Source: Carya illinoinensis
Lineage: Eukaryota; Streptophyta; Magnoliopsida; Fagales; Juglandaceae
DNA length: 64,000 nucleotides
Assembly (NCBI RefSeq): GCF_018687715.1
Contig: NC_056757.1
Coordinates: 7,396,501 to 7,460,500 of the forward strand
Direction: 5' to 3'
Position 1 is the stretch's first letter. Each line of letters opens with the position of its first letter. Below are positions 35,936-49,518 of the stretch, piece after piece. The notes beneath the pieces are model-generated. The model was not told where the DNA came from, made no database searches, and saw only the letters and a program-made list of their open reading frames with translations. The translations under genes and the position numbers were made by a program.

Positions 35936-37500
35936 TGTTGAATCAGCTTATTCTTTTTACGATGAGAGATCTGGCTTGTGAGATAGGCAAGAAAGTCATT
36001 CTCAATAGTTAGCTGCCCAGTGGGCTCATGTTAGAAAAATCCTCATCCAGACCATGCTCATTCGTTGTGCTTGCATAGATATAATTTATGATTATGGGTT
36101 ATTGTGTCTTCTTACTAATCTAAGCAATCAATATTCTTTTAGTCATGAACTTACAAGGCATTTTTGAGCCTGTTTCTTGAGTGCCTGATTTTTTAAGTTT
36201 AAATATTGTACTAATACTGTGATTTTTTTTGTTCTCCCCTGTTTGAAGGAATCTAACCTTATTATTGAAGTATTTACATTGCAGCTGCTGAAGAAGAATT
36301 GCAACAGGTGTAAGTTGATCTAGGAATAGCCAGTGGGTCTCGTGTTTTCTCTTTGTTTAGAGAGGGTGGAATTGTAAAGAGACATTTTGCTAAAAGAAGT
36401 TATTTTTCGTATTTAATTACAACATATTTTGTTGACAAGCCAAATGATTCCAAATATTTGGAGCCACCGGCTAAATCTTTCAGAACTTGACTGGAAACAA
36501 CAACAGATGCCCCCCCCCCCCCCCCTTTCTCTCTCCAAAAAAAAAAAAAAAAGTTGTTGTTTTGTATGCTCTATATGATGATGATTATATAGAGAACTGA
36601 CCGGTTACTGGTGTTGTATTTGTTTGTAATATCTTTAACAAATGATTCTGTACATAATATTAGGTTTTGAAGCTTTTCAGAGCCCCCTTATTCTTTCTAC
36701 CCCATCTATTTTGGTTACCTGGGGGAGTCATTGTAAAGAGCATCGCAAGTGCTGGCTTCATGTTACTCAAGAGAAAAAGTGCAGAATTCTGCATAATATA
36801 TATATATATATATATATGCACATTGATTATTGCAAGACCTGTACTTTCTAATGTTATCTTGGTGTTGCATTGATTTTACCATAAATCTCTTTTGAACATA
36901 ACTTTATTTACACCAGTATGTAACAGAGTATGAAATCAGAGGCACCTTAGTGATTTAGTCCCTTGGGCTCTGAGCACAATAATTTTGTAGTTCTTAGAGG
37001 CTCATTATTATATGGTAAATAAGGTTTCATCTTTCTGAAACTTTAGAGACGGTTCTTGCTTTAGTTGTTTTGGTTTACTTTTGATGTGTTGTTGAATATG
37101 ATGGACGCGAACTTCTGATTGATTTGCTCTTATTGTGCCCATCCATCTGAAAAACTAGTAGGAGGCGAATGAATTGTAATTAATTGCAAATTTTGTGAAG
37201 TCTAATGAATAAATTAAGAAGAATTTTATTTTTTGCATTTGATCCTTGAATATTTGGATATCATGCTAGCTTCATGTTTAGTTAATTTATGATTTTGAAT
37301 AAACAATGCCATTAAGCAGGAAAAGAAATCAAATCAAATCAACTGAACATCATCATCTGAGTCAATCCCTCCCTCCCAAGCCAAAAGAAAAAAATCTGGG
37401 CATGGCTCTTTGGAAGTAGGCTACCGGTAATTTGACACTCTGAAAGAGAGTTGTTTCAGCATAAGTAGCGGACTATTCTGTCACCTGAGGAGAATCGCTT
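35936..37500 (+). other. YAK1 3' UTR and downstream intergenic
   Basis: The YAK1 stop is at 35933-35935. The UTR end is not determined. Contains a poly(C) of 16 at 36510-36525 followed by a poly(A) at about 36537-36552, and a (TA)n at 36797-36818. No gene recognised. Confidence 0.5.
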
Positions 37501-37509
37501 TATTTGACC

Positions 37510-37990
37510 GTTAGTATACTTGTGTTTTTTTTAGTATATTTAAATATTTTTTAAAAAATACACTAATACATTTAAAATTACTTTCTTAATTATTAAGTAA
37601 AAAAATAAAAATTAATGAACGGAGCAATATGATTTAGGCAGAAAAGTAGCTATTTGTTTTCAGCATAATTTTAAGAATTTATTTGGTGGTGTGCCTTTAC
37701 CCAAATGCCAATGCATATAAATACAAATGGAAAATATTGTGTACGCAGATGGTGCGATGGTGGCTACTTATTCTCTATTTTTAATTTTTATATTTTTACT
37801 TAATAGTTAAGTAAATACTTTTTAATGAATTTATAATTTTTATTTTATTTATTTTTTAAATTTTTTATTACATTTAAAAAAATATTTAAAAGTACAAAAA
37901 AAATTTTCATATATTATTTTTAAATTCTTAAATATTTTTAAAAAAATTTATAACATCATTAAAAAATAATTTTTAATCATTAGATTAAAA
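37510..37990. repeat. Two MITE family B-like blocks
   Basis: Block 1 (37510-37625) has near-inverted ends ('gaccgttagtata' against 'taatgaacggagc') and the core 'ttcttaattattaagtaaaa'. Block 2 (37740-37990) carries the same core reversed ('acttaatagttaagtaaata'). Both are AT-rich and non-coding. Confidence 0.5.
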
Positions 37991-37999
37991 AAATATCGA

Positions 38000-39496
38000 A
38001 ACCCGCCGTCGTGAAGATATCATTGGGAGTCGGGACACCAAGCATTTTGCCGACGTGACCCATCCAAAAGATCTACCAAAATGGAGAGGGATTGGAAGAG
38101 AAAGCGAGAAAGGGCAGAAAGAGCACAAAATGGCACACTGTGCACCACATGAACCTGAACTCAATATCTCTTCCACCCAATAGAATCTCAACCACCCATA
38201 TCTCTAACTTGCTTCTACTGCCCAACCCATTATTTTCTTTTCTTTGATTTTATATTTTAAGTGATTTTCCATTTAAATAAGCAGTTAACATGAGATGAGT
38301 TGTTAAACAAAAACCAAAATCTTTAAAAAATTTCATTATTACAAAATAAAATAAAAATAGAGGCGGTTGGGGGGAGCTCAACTAGCTCTTCGCCTACCAC
38401 ACCACTATCTACTCACTTCGGGTTCACTGTCTCTTCCTTCTCCCTCCTCTTCCTTCTCAACCAACTGAAAAGTTTTCATCTTGGTTTGTGTCTTTCTCTA
38501 ACGTGGATCCAGGTACTTGAACGCACGCAAAGCCTTTTCTTTTCTTCTTTAATATTTCGTTTTCTAACTCATTTTAATTATGAACTTAAACTTAATTCAG
38601 TTGGAACTACTTTGCTGCTCTGCCTTTAAAATTTACAGTCCTAAATGTTGAGGCTGTCGCAATCTTATTTCACCTTCTTCCTTGGCTAATGACTCGTTGG
38701 ATTTTCTTCCTTGTTTTCATGACCGAGTGGGGAGTTAAAAAGAATGAATCCCCAGTCAGAGAAACTATATAATTATAGTATCGAATGTCCATGAGTTTAT
38801 AATTATAGTACCAAAATTGTTTCATTCACTGAATCTAAGTAGTAAATCTTGGTTTCTGTGAATAATTTAGTTCATCATTTGCATAGGTTTGGAGACCTGT
38901 AATTCTGCAATTCATCAGACGTATTGCATATTTGAGCTGTATTATAGTTTTCAGTTTAATTTCTTAGGAAATTTAAGCTTGTCAATTTGACATAGATGCT
39001 CATACCATCAATTGGTGTAGATCTTATTGGGATAATGAAGAAAGAAAGTTCCTTGACAGAGAGAGATGGATATAACTCTACACGTATTTTTTTTTTTTTT
39101 TTTTTTTAGGAAATAGGAAATATAATCCTGTTCAGCTTGTTTGGTGCGTAAGATTTCGCCTTAACTTACCAAGTAAAATAAAAAGCAAAAAAATCTATCC
39201 TGGTTATACAAACTCGAAGTTCAAAGTCATAGGTGTCTGCTTGATTTGGATACGCTCCTTATTTAAGGTTTCAAACCAATCTTGTGAACAAGTTCTTTGG
39301 CAAAAAGTACTTGGTGTATAATTCTACTTTTATTGGCTTTAGCAGAAGACTGACAAAGTTATAAGGGGAACAGCTTAAGCAATTCATTGGAGCTGTTGAA
39401 GGAAGCACATTAGAAGAAATATATTACATGTATATGATTTGACAAAATTGTTAACGGGCGTGTGATGTTAATTGTACATGCATCAGAAGAAGCCAT
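38000..39496 (+). promoter_or_regulatory. SIG1 promoter and 5' UTR region
   Basis: From about 38350 the sequence shows a pyrimidine-rich leader ('ctgtctcttccttctccctc' near 38428) ending in a good donor 'cag|gtactt' at 38513. This suggests a non-coding first exon and a 5' UTR intron of under 1 kb. The matching acceptor is uncertain; the long poly(T)-AG at about 39088-39110 and the AG at about 39343 are candidates. No alternative gene seen. Confidence 0.45.
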
Positions 39497-42400
39497 ATGA
39501 TGGCCACAACTGCAGTGATTGGGCTTAGTGCAGGGAAGAGGCTCTTGAGTTCCTCCTACCATTACTCAGATCTCACAGAAAAGCTCCCATTTGTCAATGA
39601 TAATGCACTAGCACCGTATCAACTCACTTCAACCAAGAAAGTGATAAGTTCCAAAAAGTCATCTAATTTTAGCCACAGTTTTCCATCGGCTAGTCGACAA
39701 GCACAGTCTATCAAGGCTGTCAAAGAAGATGTAGATATTATCTCTTCTCCTTCAACTGCAGAGCCTTGGTTTCAGAGACCCAACAACCTTGAAGAGGAAA
39801 GTTTTGATCCTGATTGTTCGGTGGAGGCACATCTTTTGCTGCAAAAGTCTATGCTGGAAAAGCAATGGAATCTTTCTTTTGAGCAGAAGGTACTAACTGA
39901 TTCAGCAAGAGGAAAAAATCACAGGAAGATACCTCTCACTTGTTCTGGAGTATCTGCTCGGCAAAGGAGAATGAAAGCTAGGAAGAAAGTTCTGAACAAA
40001 ACTGCTTATATGGTTCAACCCTATACTGGTAAGCAGTTGAGATCATTGGTCAGTCCAGAGCTGCTTCAGAATCATTCAAGGGGTTATGTCAACGGTGTAG
40101 CAAGTGAAGAGTTGCTTACTCATGCAGACGTGGTACGCCTGTCAAAGAAAATTGGTGCTGGTCTTTCCATAGAGGAGCACAAATTGAGGTAGTTGCATGC
40201 TCTCACAATATGATGATTGATTCTGATTTGGTGAACTGTTTATACATATTTAGAAGTGTACTCATTTACAAATGCAGACATAATAAATAAGTAAAATGAA
40301 TGACAAAAGGATCAATTTTATTCTTTACTTGTTGACTCATAAATTGAAGAAAGCTAATCCTGTTGGTTTAGCTTTCCCAATAGTTGGATATAGATGCTGA
40401 TGACTGCAACTTACTTGCATAATTCCAATTTATTTCGTATCATTTGCATAGCAATGTCATGTCGTTGATTGATTCCCTTTCTATTTCTAATTTTATACAT
40501 AGCAATACATTGTTCCTATTCTATTCATTTAATACTATGTGATAAAATTCATGGCACTTGTGAACTTGTTTCACGGAAGGCCCTCAAAACTGTTGCGGTA
40601 TGGAATTCCTACTTACAAGTAGAAGGCTGTAAGAGTACGGGTCTGTGGAAGAGAGAGAATGAGAGGGAGGGTGAGAGAGAGAGAGTATCCCTTCCTGGAT
40701 TTATCTGGTTTAATTGCTGGATATCATTTAAAAATTAGTTTACACTTGTATGACAGTTCCTTCAGGAGAAAATCTCTTATTGCATGTCTTTTTATTTTTG
40801 TATTGGGACATACAGATTGAAGGAGAGACTAGGTTGTGAGCCATCTGACGACCAACTTGCAACTTCATTGAGGATTCCTCGAGCCGAATTACAGTCAAAA
40901 CTGATTGAGTGTTCTTTAGCAAGAGAGAAGCTGGCAATGAGTAATGTTCGTCTGGTCATGTCTATTGCTCAAAGATATGAAAACATGGGTGCTGAAATGG
41001 CTGACCTTGTTCAGGTAATTTTCTGGTCCTTGCATAACTTAAAATATATGTCAATGTGTGATAAACTTAAATATAGTCTGCAATGTGAATTTCTGCTATA
41101 AGAAAATATTGTTGTTTCTCTCGTGTAGGGTGGGTTAATTGGACTACTGCGCGGAATTGAGAAATTTGACTCTTCAAAAGGGTGCAGAATTTCAACATAT
41201 GTTTATTGGTGGATACGCCAAGTAAGGCTAAAATTTCCTGGTTCAGATTGTAAATAATGCAATAAGATGCTCCTAGAAATCATATGAGTGGAAAGCATAT
41301 TTAACATGCTTATCACTACATCTCTACGTACCAAGTTTTGTGTTCGGTTCCATTTCATCATGCATGAAACAATAAGATGGTCAAGATGGTGATTTTTAAT
41401 TATCTGCATTAAAAAACAAGGTGCATTCATATTCCTAAACTAATAGCATATGATAATAATTACCTGTCTCAAGATTGTGGAACAGCATCATTTCATTGCT
41501 GTAAAGACATGCAAGTTTTGATATTATCCTTGCATCCATTTTATATGTCCACACTGAGAGATGCTCTAAATTCTGTGTCCCAGTTATTTATTTCTGATCA
41601 TAATGTTTGATACTGGTGTAAGAGCCAGTACAGAGCAAAATATGCTCACATAAATTTTTGTAAGAAGAATTAAATTTCTTCTTTTCTAATTTTTCTTGGG
41701 ATTTTTATACATCTTTTTCTAGCAAGTCGATAGGATATCTATTACATGGCATTTTTCAAAGCAGTAAATTTGATTTCAAGTGTAACACTGGCTTGTTTAA
41801 CAGGGTGTTTCAAGAACATTGGTTGAAAATTCCAGGACTTTGAGATTACCTGCTCATATGCATGAAAGATTAGGTTTAATCCGGAATGCAAAAGTTAGAC
41901 TGGAAGAGAAAGGAATAACTCCATCAATTGATGTAAGTTGATTACGCAATTACATTTACTATGTTTATCCTTTACATACAAAAATATCAGTGAGCATGCA
42001 TAACAGCCTGATCCCACCTGTCATAGGGAGGCACGTACTAAGATGCTTTACACTGACATTAATTTCTTCTTGCCTGTAAATTAGCTGATTGTTTCCTCTT
42101 TTTTCAGAGAATTGCAGAATGCCTGAAGATGTCAAAAAAGAAAGTCAAGAATGCTACGGAGGTACCAATATGTTTGAAATTGACTGTGTCTAGGCCATTG
42201 TACTTGGTTAAATTGCACAACGGTCCTTATTGTATGGTATCATTTTATGTAGGCAATCAGTAAGGTCTTCTCTCTTGATAGGGAAGCATTTCCCTCTCTG
42301 AATGGTCTTCCGGGAGAAACACATCATAGTGTAAGTATTGTTGATGAAACTTATTTCTGAAATCCCAATAATTGTGGAAGAAGGATTTTCCTAAATAATG

Positions 42401-43689
42401 TAAACTTCTTCCTTATGCCATTGGTTGACTTTTTATGTTCTTTTTACTATTTCAGTACATTGCAGATAATCGCCTTGAGAACAACCCATGGCATGGAGTG
42501 GATGAGTTGGCGCTGAAGGTAATTAAACTTAAAGTTGAAAATGCATTAGCTAGTGAAATGTCTGTAAGCAGGTGGTAATTCAAACACATTATAATGATTC
42601 ACTGGAAAGTGTTCCAAGTCAAAATGAATTAGTTCATAATAATTATTGTAAGCTCTATATATATAGTCCTTTTAGTTTGAGTCTTTGGGGCTACCTCAAA
42701 CATTTGTGATCTTATCAAAAGTATGCTCCATACCATCCTGTGGCATTAGGAACATTCCATTCCTAATTATTGTAGTTCTCAAGATTACTCCACATTGCTT
42801 TTAATCTCCTTGATAGCTCACAGAATTTTCAGTCTTTAATTATTACTTCTTGAATTGTGAATGAAGGCCAGGCCACTAAAACCACTTAAGAGAAATCATT
42901 TCTTAAATTCCAAAAAATTAAATGCTGCCTCAAGTTTCTGTCTAATGTTCAAAATTCTCTTAAATCATCTGAATTGTTTAGATTTGCTTTTGGATTACTA
43001 TCTGATTTTGGATGTATCCAACAAAACTCATGATTATTATTTCCCAATATCCGGTAAGTATTCTAATATTGACCTTTAGCAAATAGAGGAAATTAATTGT
43101 GAGTACTGCATGACCTCTTTTGGTGTGTGTGCCCGCACTGTTTGCTTGTTACTGAAGGCCAGGTGGATTTTCTGACAACTCTCGACACTGTATTTGTGTT
43201 CTATGCTAGTGAAGAAAAAAAGTTAATGATATTACTTGCAATACATTTTCAGGATGAAGTAAACAAGCTCATCAATATGACACTTGGGGAACGGGAGAGA
43301 GATATCATACGACTTTACCATGGTCTGGATAATGAATGTCTTACATGGGAGGATATAAGTAAACGGTAAGTGCAAAAAGTAGATAGGCAAAATAGTACTA
43401 CTTATTTCCGAGTAATAAAGCATTACAAAAACCTGCATATTATTCTTCGGCCACCAAGTCTTTCAAACTCTTCAGTTAAATCTGGTTGCTTTTTCAAAAT
43501 AAAGTGAACATGTTTAGCCAGTAATTTCTGCCCATGATTGCACTTGAACTGAATGTGTATTGTGCTTACCACTCTTTCAGCATAGGTTTGTCCAGAGAAA
43601 GAGTTAGGCAAGTCGGACTCGTTGCACTTGAAAAACTAAAGCATGCTGCCAGGAAGAGTAAGATGGAGGCTATGCTGGTGAAACATTAG
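39497..43689 (+). CDS. SIG1: Plastid RNA polymerase sigma factor SIG1 (SigA)
   Basis: Nuclear-encoded sigma-70 factor that directs the bacterial-type plastid RNA polymerase (PEP) to plastid promoters. Nine coding exons with consistent phases: 39497-40188, 40816-41014, 41129-41221, 41804-41932, 42108-42161, 42253-42330, 42456-42518, 43253-43365, 43581-43689. Product 509 residues, close to Arabidopsis SIG1. The N-terminus ([17 protein letters not shown]...) is Ser/Thr-rich and lacks acidic residues at first, as in a chloroplast transit peptide. Sigma region 2 is about 268-340: '[20 protein letters not shown]', '[18 protein letters not shown]', and '[14 protein letters not shown]' for core binding and -10 recognition. 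Region 3 covers about 341-415. Region 4 is about 440-505, with the helix-turn-helix '[19 protein letters not shown]'. Residue 316 is Cys in 'SKGCRISTY', where relatives usually have Phe. The start could equally be the next Met at 39500. No sign of decay. Confidence 0.95.
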
Positions 43690-44495
43690 TTTTCTGTACG
43701 TGTTTCAGCAAAAGATGCATGCCACAAGTTAAGATACTCATGTATAGATATAGAAAAAGAAAAAGTACTGTTATCTTCTTCAATTTTTTCTTCCAATCAG
43801 GACAAAAAAAAAAGGAAACAAAAGAGAAGGTTATAGAAGATTATTATGCCAGGGTTTTTCACCCTAACTTTCTGTAACAAGAGATAGAAAATAGCGATTA
43901 TAACCCATAAGTTGGTAGCGGAAAATTTCATGTGTTTAAAGAGAGAAAATTTCATATGTGAAGCACATCTCATATACTGGATGTTTGCTTGAAGACCTTG
44001 AGCTACACGTCTGATCTTATTCTGTACTTGTTTTTTATAATTAATCTTTTAATTTAGGAAAATCCTACTTACTATGTTGGGTATGAATGTGCTTTATGGG
44101 TGAGGAAAGAGCCATTTGGGTGAGGAAAGAGCCATGGCGATGAAAGGCTTCCGTCATGCAGGATTCACGTGAGATAGGGGTGATTAAAGGATTCAGCTGC
44201 ATCAAATGCACAGTATGGGTTAAGGATAAAGTCAATCATCTATGTCCCTCCAATATCAAAATCAGTTCATAGGGATAAATCCTAGAAAGGCGTCACCTGT
44301 ATAGAAATCTAGCTAACCATATTCCAACGAGATACGGATAATCTGTCAAGATAAGTACAAGCGAGATATCCGTGCTGGATGAGCGCTATCAACAGCCAAA
44401 TTATGCTCCAAAAGGTAACATACCAAACTAGATACTGAGAGTTGTGCTCAAGGACAAGTTTCGCCATAGTAGACTACCTCAACCCTTGTAAATAA
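43690..44495. other. SIG1 3' flank, intergenic
   Basis: SIG1 3' UTR of unknown length, then non-coding DNA. A tandem duplication of 'gggtgaggaaagagccat' lies at about 44098-44134. No gene recognised. Confidence 0.5.
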
Positions 44496-44500
44496 CCTAC
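44496..44500. repeat. Target duplication CCTAC (left) of copia element
   Basis: CCTAC directly abuts the left LTR and is repeated exactly at 49734-49738 beyond the right LTR. Confidence 0.9.
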
Positions 44501-44776
44501 TAAAAGAGATTGAAAATAATGTTTGTATATTCTTCTTCAATGAATATTACAGAGGATATGTGATGGGAAATATATACAAATGTAAGCCAACCATGATCTC
44601 ATAATTAAAGGAGGGAATCTGTCAATATAAATATAAACGGTCGCTAGTTGTCCGCATGAATTAAAGGTGATGATATCTGCTTGTGAGCTGGAGCTTGATT
44701 AATGGGATTGTACACCAAAACTTTCAATGTGGAGGATCTATTTGCATGAAGCAGGGGAACTATATGTGTGCTGTCA
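44501..44776 (-). repeat. Copia 3' LTR (left)
   Basis: Begins 'taaaagagattgaaaataat' and ends 'tgtgctgtca' on the plus strand. It matches 49519-49733, with about 60 extra bases in the right-hand third. Next to it the minus strand has a G-rich polypurine stretch (TTGCGGGGGACA). Confidence 0.93.
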
Positions 44777-45179
44777 TGTCCCCCGCAAGCTCAACGGGGA
44801 GGAATGAACAATGAGCTTGGAACGAAGTCTAGAGAATTTTGTGGCAACTAGAGGCTTAGTGAGTACATCAGCTGGCTGGTCTTTATCGGAGATAAATCGG
44901 ACTTGGAGTTGTCCTAGGCCAACTCTTTCTCAGACAAAGTGAAAATCAATTGCACCGTGCTTTGTACAAGCATGAAAAATGGGGATGACAAAAAGGTACA
45001 TGGCTCCAATATTATCACACCACAACATGGGAGGATGGCATAAATAAACACCAAGTTCTCGAAGAAGATCTTGCAACCAGATGAATTCGGCTGTGGAGTT
45101 TGCTAAAGCTTTGTATTCAGCTTTAGTGTTTGATCTGGAAACTGTTAGTTGCTTGCAAGAGCTCCAAGAAATTAAGTTG

Positions 45180-46166
45180 TCACCAAAGAAAATGAGATAC
45201 CCACTGGTGGAGCGTCAATGGTCTGGGCAACCAGCCCAATCCAAGACCATGCATAAAGGTGGCTTTAAGATACCGTAGAATTCTTTTCACAGACGTCCAA
45301 TGATTTACAATAGGGCTGTACATGTATTGAGATACACGGTTTACTGCAAAAGAGAGGTCAGGTCTGGTAAGCAGGACATATTGTAGGGCTCCAATTGTAC
45401 TACGATAGAGAGTGGGATCATGAAAGGCATCACAATCAAACATGGTGAGCGCATGAGAGGAAGACATGGGAGTGGCTATGGGCTTGGCATTGGTCATATT
45501 GGTGTGATGAAGAAGATCCCAAACGTATTTCTGTTGTGAAAGAAAAATTCAATTTGAATTGAAATAAGCTTCAACACCAAGGAAATAATGTAGTTGGCCA
45601 AGATCTTTGATTGGTAGGCTAGACCGAAGGTCGTAGACCAAGACTAAAAGCTCCAAATTGTTATGACAATTTAGAAAAAGGGAGGTATCAGCTTTTAAGG
45701 AATAGAAGCCAAACTCAAGAAGTTGAGAGCTCAGTTTGGCGAACCACGAGCGAGGAGCTTACTTAAGGTCGTAGATGGCTTTTCTTAACTAACAAACATG
45801 GTGTGGATATTGAGGGTGAATAAAGCCCGGTAGCTCGGTCATCAAAACTGTTTCAGTAAGGTCATCGTGCAAGAATGCGTTTTGCACATCAAGTTGTCTG
45901 ACTTGCCATTTTCTAGTAATTGCCAGGCTGAGAATGAGTCGGATGGTCTGTGGTTTAACAACCGGACTGAATGTTTTGCCATAATCAAGGCCAAGTTGTT
46001 GATGAAAACCTTTAGCTACTAATTGAGCTTTATAGCGTTGAATGCTACCATCGGTATTGCATTTGAGATGGTGAACCCACTTGCATCCGATTATGTTCAT
46101 CTTGGGTTTGACGAAAACAAGTTGCCAGGTACCATTGCCGAAGAGAGCATCAAATTCATTTTTCAT
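45180..46166 (-). pseudogene. Copia RT and RNase H remnants
   Basis: RT start at 45789-46166 ('NIIGCKWVHHLK', 'RYKAQLVAKGFHQQLGLDYG', 'TFSPVVKPQTIRLILS', 'QLDVQNAFLHDDL'). The region that should hold the Y-V-D-D catalytic motif (near 45640) reads only as a disrupted 'LVYDLRS'-like remnant, so polymerase function is lost. The RT-RNase H connection follows at 45180-45497 ('YRSTIGALQYVLLTRPDLSF', 'VNRVSQYM'). Confidence 0.88.
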
Positions 46167-46175
46167 GGATTTTCT

Positions 46176-47564
46176 CTATTCTGAGTGTTTGGATGCAGTG
46201 ATGAAACACGTTGGTTCATGATCAACAGAGGTGCTGGTTGATAGCAGAGCATGAGGTTGATTAGCTATCGTGCCATCAGGGTGTTTCTTGGGGCACCGAA
46301 TATTGTTTTGGAGTCTGGTGCGCATTGGATGGACTCGAGGAGCAGTCGGTGGATCTATTGGATTTGTGCGAGAGCTGGTTGCTAGTGCAGTAATGGCAGC
46401 TAGGGAAAAAGTACTATTTGGAGAAGACGATGGTACTGTGACATCACATGAGGGAGGTGCATGAACATGGACAACTAGAGGGTTATCATGTGGAGTTGAT
46501 GCAGATTGCTGAAGTGGGCTAGAAGTGTTATTAGTCGGACCAGTTGAAGGGACCTGCAAACACAAAGGTAAACGTGCCTTACGTGATTGACCCATGTTAA
46601 AAGGAAGGCTGGTGCTTGAGACAAAATTTTGAAATGAAAAACAAGCCTCATCAAAAGTGACATGCCAAGATATGTATATTCGGCTAGATGGGAGATGAAG
46701 ACAAGTGTATCCTTTGTATGAAGGACTATATCCAAGAAAAACACAACATTGGGACCGATAGTCAAGCTTTTGTGCATTGTATGGACGTAAGTTGGGCCAA
46801 CAAGCACATCTAAAGGTTTTCAAGAAAGTGTAATCTGGCTTTGTTTGGAAGAGGCATTCAAGGGGGGATTTATTTTGAATAATGGGAGAAGGAAGTCTAT
46901 TAACAAGAAAACAAGTAGTTTGAAAAGGATAAGACCAGTATTGTTTGGGCACGTGAGCATGAGCCATAAGAGAGAGCCCAATTTCAACAAGATGACGATG
47001 TTTTCTTTCAAAGGATCTATTTTGCTCATGAGTGTGTGGCCAAATTATTCAATGGACAATACCAAGAGACTTAAAAAATGTATTTAGTCATCTAGACTCC
47101 CCACCTCAATCGGTGTGAACGGATTTGATTTTTCTTTCAAATTGACGCTCAACGAGTTTTTGAAAAATCTGAAAAGTAGGCTCAACTTCATATTTTTGGT
47201 CAACGGATAAAGCCATGTGAATTTACTTTAGTCCTCCAAGAAAATGACATAGTATCGATAGCCTTTTATAGAGGATATAGGAGAAGGACCCCAAATATCT
47301 AAGAAAATTAAGTCCAAAGGATTTTGAGAACGAGATGGTGACAAATGAAAAAGGTAAATTATGACTTTTAGCTTGTTCACAAGAATTGCAAATAGCAAAA
47401 GTCTTATTTCTAATAACAAGGAGTTCATTGGAAAATAAAATATTCTTGACTAACCAAAGTAAGGGATGTCCAAAACGACTATGCCAAACGTCAAGAGAGG
47501 CTCGTTCTCCTAGGAAGGCAGATTTGTGGGGAGCATTGAATGGAGATGGTGAAAAGGTGTACAA
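46176..47564 (-). pseudogene. Copia integrase remnant
   Basis: The GAG-pre-integrase block at 47223-47564 has the zinc-finger wording 'WHSRFGHP' and 'CNSCEQAKSHNLPF'. The 3' integrase part at 46176-46967 reads 'WSYPFQTTCFLVNRLPSP' and 'CRCVFLGYS'-like text ('QCCVFLGYSPSYKGYTCL'). The catalytic D-D-E core between them (about 46970-47220) is in broken frames. Confidence 0.85.
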
Positions 47565-47959
47565 CCCATCTTTAGTCGATTCGCGAGGGAGTCCTCTTCA
47601 GGTATTGAGGTCCTTCACACAAAAATAAGATAGATGAAATTCTAAAAATTCATGATTATCACGAGTAAACTTGCTAACGAACAACATATTTTTTTTTTTA
47701 ATAGAATGAACATGTAAGAGTTGTTGCAAGTATAATTTTTTGGAAATAGATGAAAAATGAGAAGCACCAATATGATGGATAGGTAGACCTGCACCATTAC
47801 CAACCCTTATTTGATCATTGCCAGTATATTCATCAGCTTGAGGGTTAGATTGTTAAGATCAGAGGTGAGATGATGAGTGGCAACTATATCAGGGTACCAG
47901 TTGGAATCATTTTGAAAGGATGCAACTGGTGTGCTTGAGGACCATTGGTTTGCTCAGCT

Positions 47960-49473
47960 TGATACGCAAATTAAAATGTTGATAGCACTTGAGTGTTGTA
48001 TGGCCTGGTTTATTACAAACTTGGCAGACTAGTCTTGATCCATTATAGGAGAAATTGCATCCAAGCCCCCTTCCTCGTGAACAATTATTTGACTGAGAGG
48101 ACTAGTTTTTATTACCAGTGGTTAAGCCACGAGAGTTACCTTGACTCGAAGAATGCCGCGAGACCGTGTTTGCAGTAGCATTGAGTATATTGAAACCATT
48201 TTGCTACTGCTCCAACCAAAGCTCATAATTAAAGGTGCAAAAAAAATCGATAAACTTGCAAATCGGACCAGACCAAACTAGTGGTATCAGTCCGGTCCCG
48301 AGGTTGATTCAGTTCGATACCAGTTTTAGTTTTCTTAAAATTGGTCAAAATTGATCCGTTTCCAATTTTTCTTTTTCTAAAACCAGACCGGACCGATTTA
48401 TATATATTTTAATTTTTTATATTGTATATAATATTTATATATAATATATAACTATATATAAAATAATTTTGTATTATATGATAAATTACTAATTAATATA
48501 ATATTAAATTTTGAAATCTTATATTATTTTATTTATTGTATTAATAGTTATACTAATATTTTATCACTATATATTATGATATACTATAATATATCATTAT
48601 AGTCTATAATACAATTATAATATATATTATAATATACTACAATATATTATCACTATAGTATTATATACTATAATATACTATATTATATATTATATAATAA
48701 TATATAATATAGTACATTAAAACCGATAAAATCGGACCGAAAACCGATAAAATCGGAATACCGGTTTAGGAGGACAACCGGTGCGTAATCGGTTTTAAAA
48801 AATACAAAACCGGTACATATCGGTTTGGTCTTAAATTTTATCCAAAATCGGACTGAACCAGACCAGTTACACCTCTACTCATAATTGAGGAGGTGGCCAT
48901 ATGTCTCTTGGAGATTCATCGGTTCTAATCGAGTGGTGAGCGAGGTGATAAGAGAATCATAATCAGATCCAAGGCCTGCAAGAATATAACTGATCAGTTC
49001 ACAATCAGTAAGGGGGTGGCCTATAGCTGCCAAAGTATCGGCATTTTTCATCTTCTGAAAATATTCAATAATGGAAAGGCTGCCCTTTTTTTATGAGGAC
49101 AAGTTGACACGTAGGTAGATGATTCTCGCATTTGATTGAATCGCGAACATACTCTAGAGTGCTTGCCAAACTTCACGGAAAGTGTGAAGGCCAATGACAT
49201 GAGCAAGAACTTTTCGGACAGAGAGGAAACAATGGCTTAAAGGAGTTGATCCTGTTGTTGCCATTGATGATAGTCAAGATTGGGAATAAACTCAGAGCCA
49301 TCCACAAAGCCATACGAGTGTTCTCCTTTGAGGTATGGGATCAACTAAGCTTTTTATAACAAATAGTTCTCCCGATTCAGTTTGATGGTACTAAGATGAT
49401 TAAGGTTTGTGAGAGGGAAAGCTGAGGTAGATGAAGAAGGGGAAGAACATGTGGTGGATGAAGAAGATGCCAT
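47960..49473 (-). pseudogene. Copia gag remnant split by a DNA element
   Basis: Gag starts at 49473 ('MASSSSTTCSSPSSS' then 'LSTIKLNRENYLL'). It hits a stop where the conserved Trp after 'NYLL' should be. The zinc knuckle at about 47990-48040 is intact in spacing (C-Q-V-C, then H four residues on and C four after that: 'CNKPGHTTLKC'). The hAT-like element at 48230-48877 separates the two parts. Confidence 0.82.
48222..48885. mobile_element. hAT-like non-autonomous element nested in copia gag
   Basis: The 648-bp element occupies 48230-48877 and is flanked by the exact 8-bp duplication CTCATAAT (48222-48229 and 48878-48885). Eight base pairs is the hAT target length. Terminal repeats are TAAAGGTGCAAA and, read from the other end, TAGAGGTGTAAC. 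Inside each end are 'aatcggaccagacc' and its inverted counterpart, with an AT-rich middle. It has no coding capacity. Because it sits inside the copia element, it is the younger insertion. Confidence 0.9.
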
Positions 49474-49518
49474 AGAAGAAAATAAAAGGACGTTAGTCAG
49501 AATTGGCTCAGGATACCA

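Noticed and set aside
46176..46967. 263-codon minus-strand open frame
   Set aside because: It is the 3' integrase part of the copia element, continuous with neighbouring broken domains.
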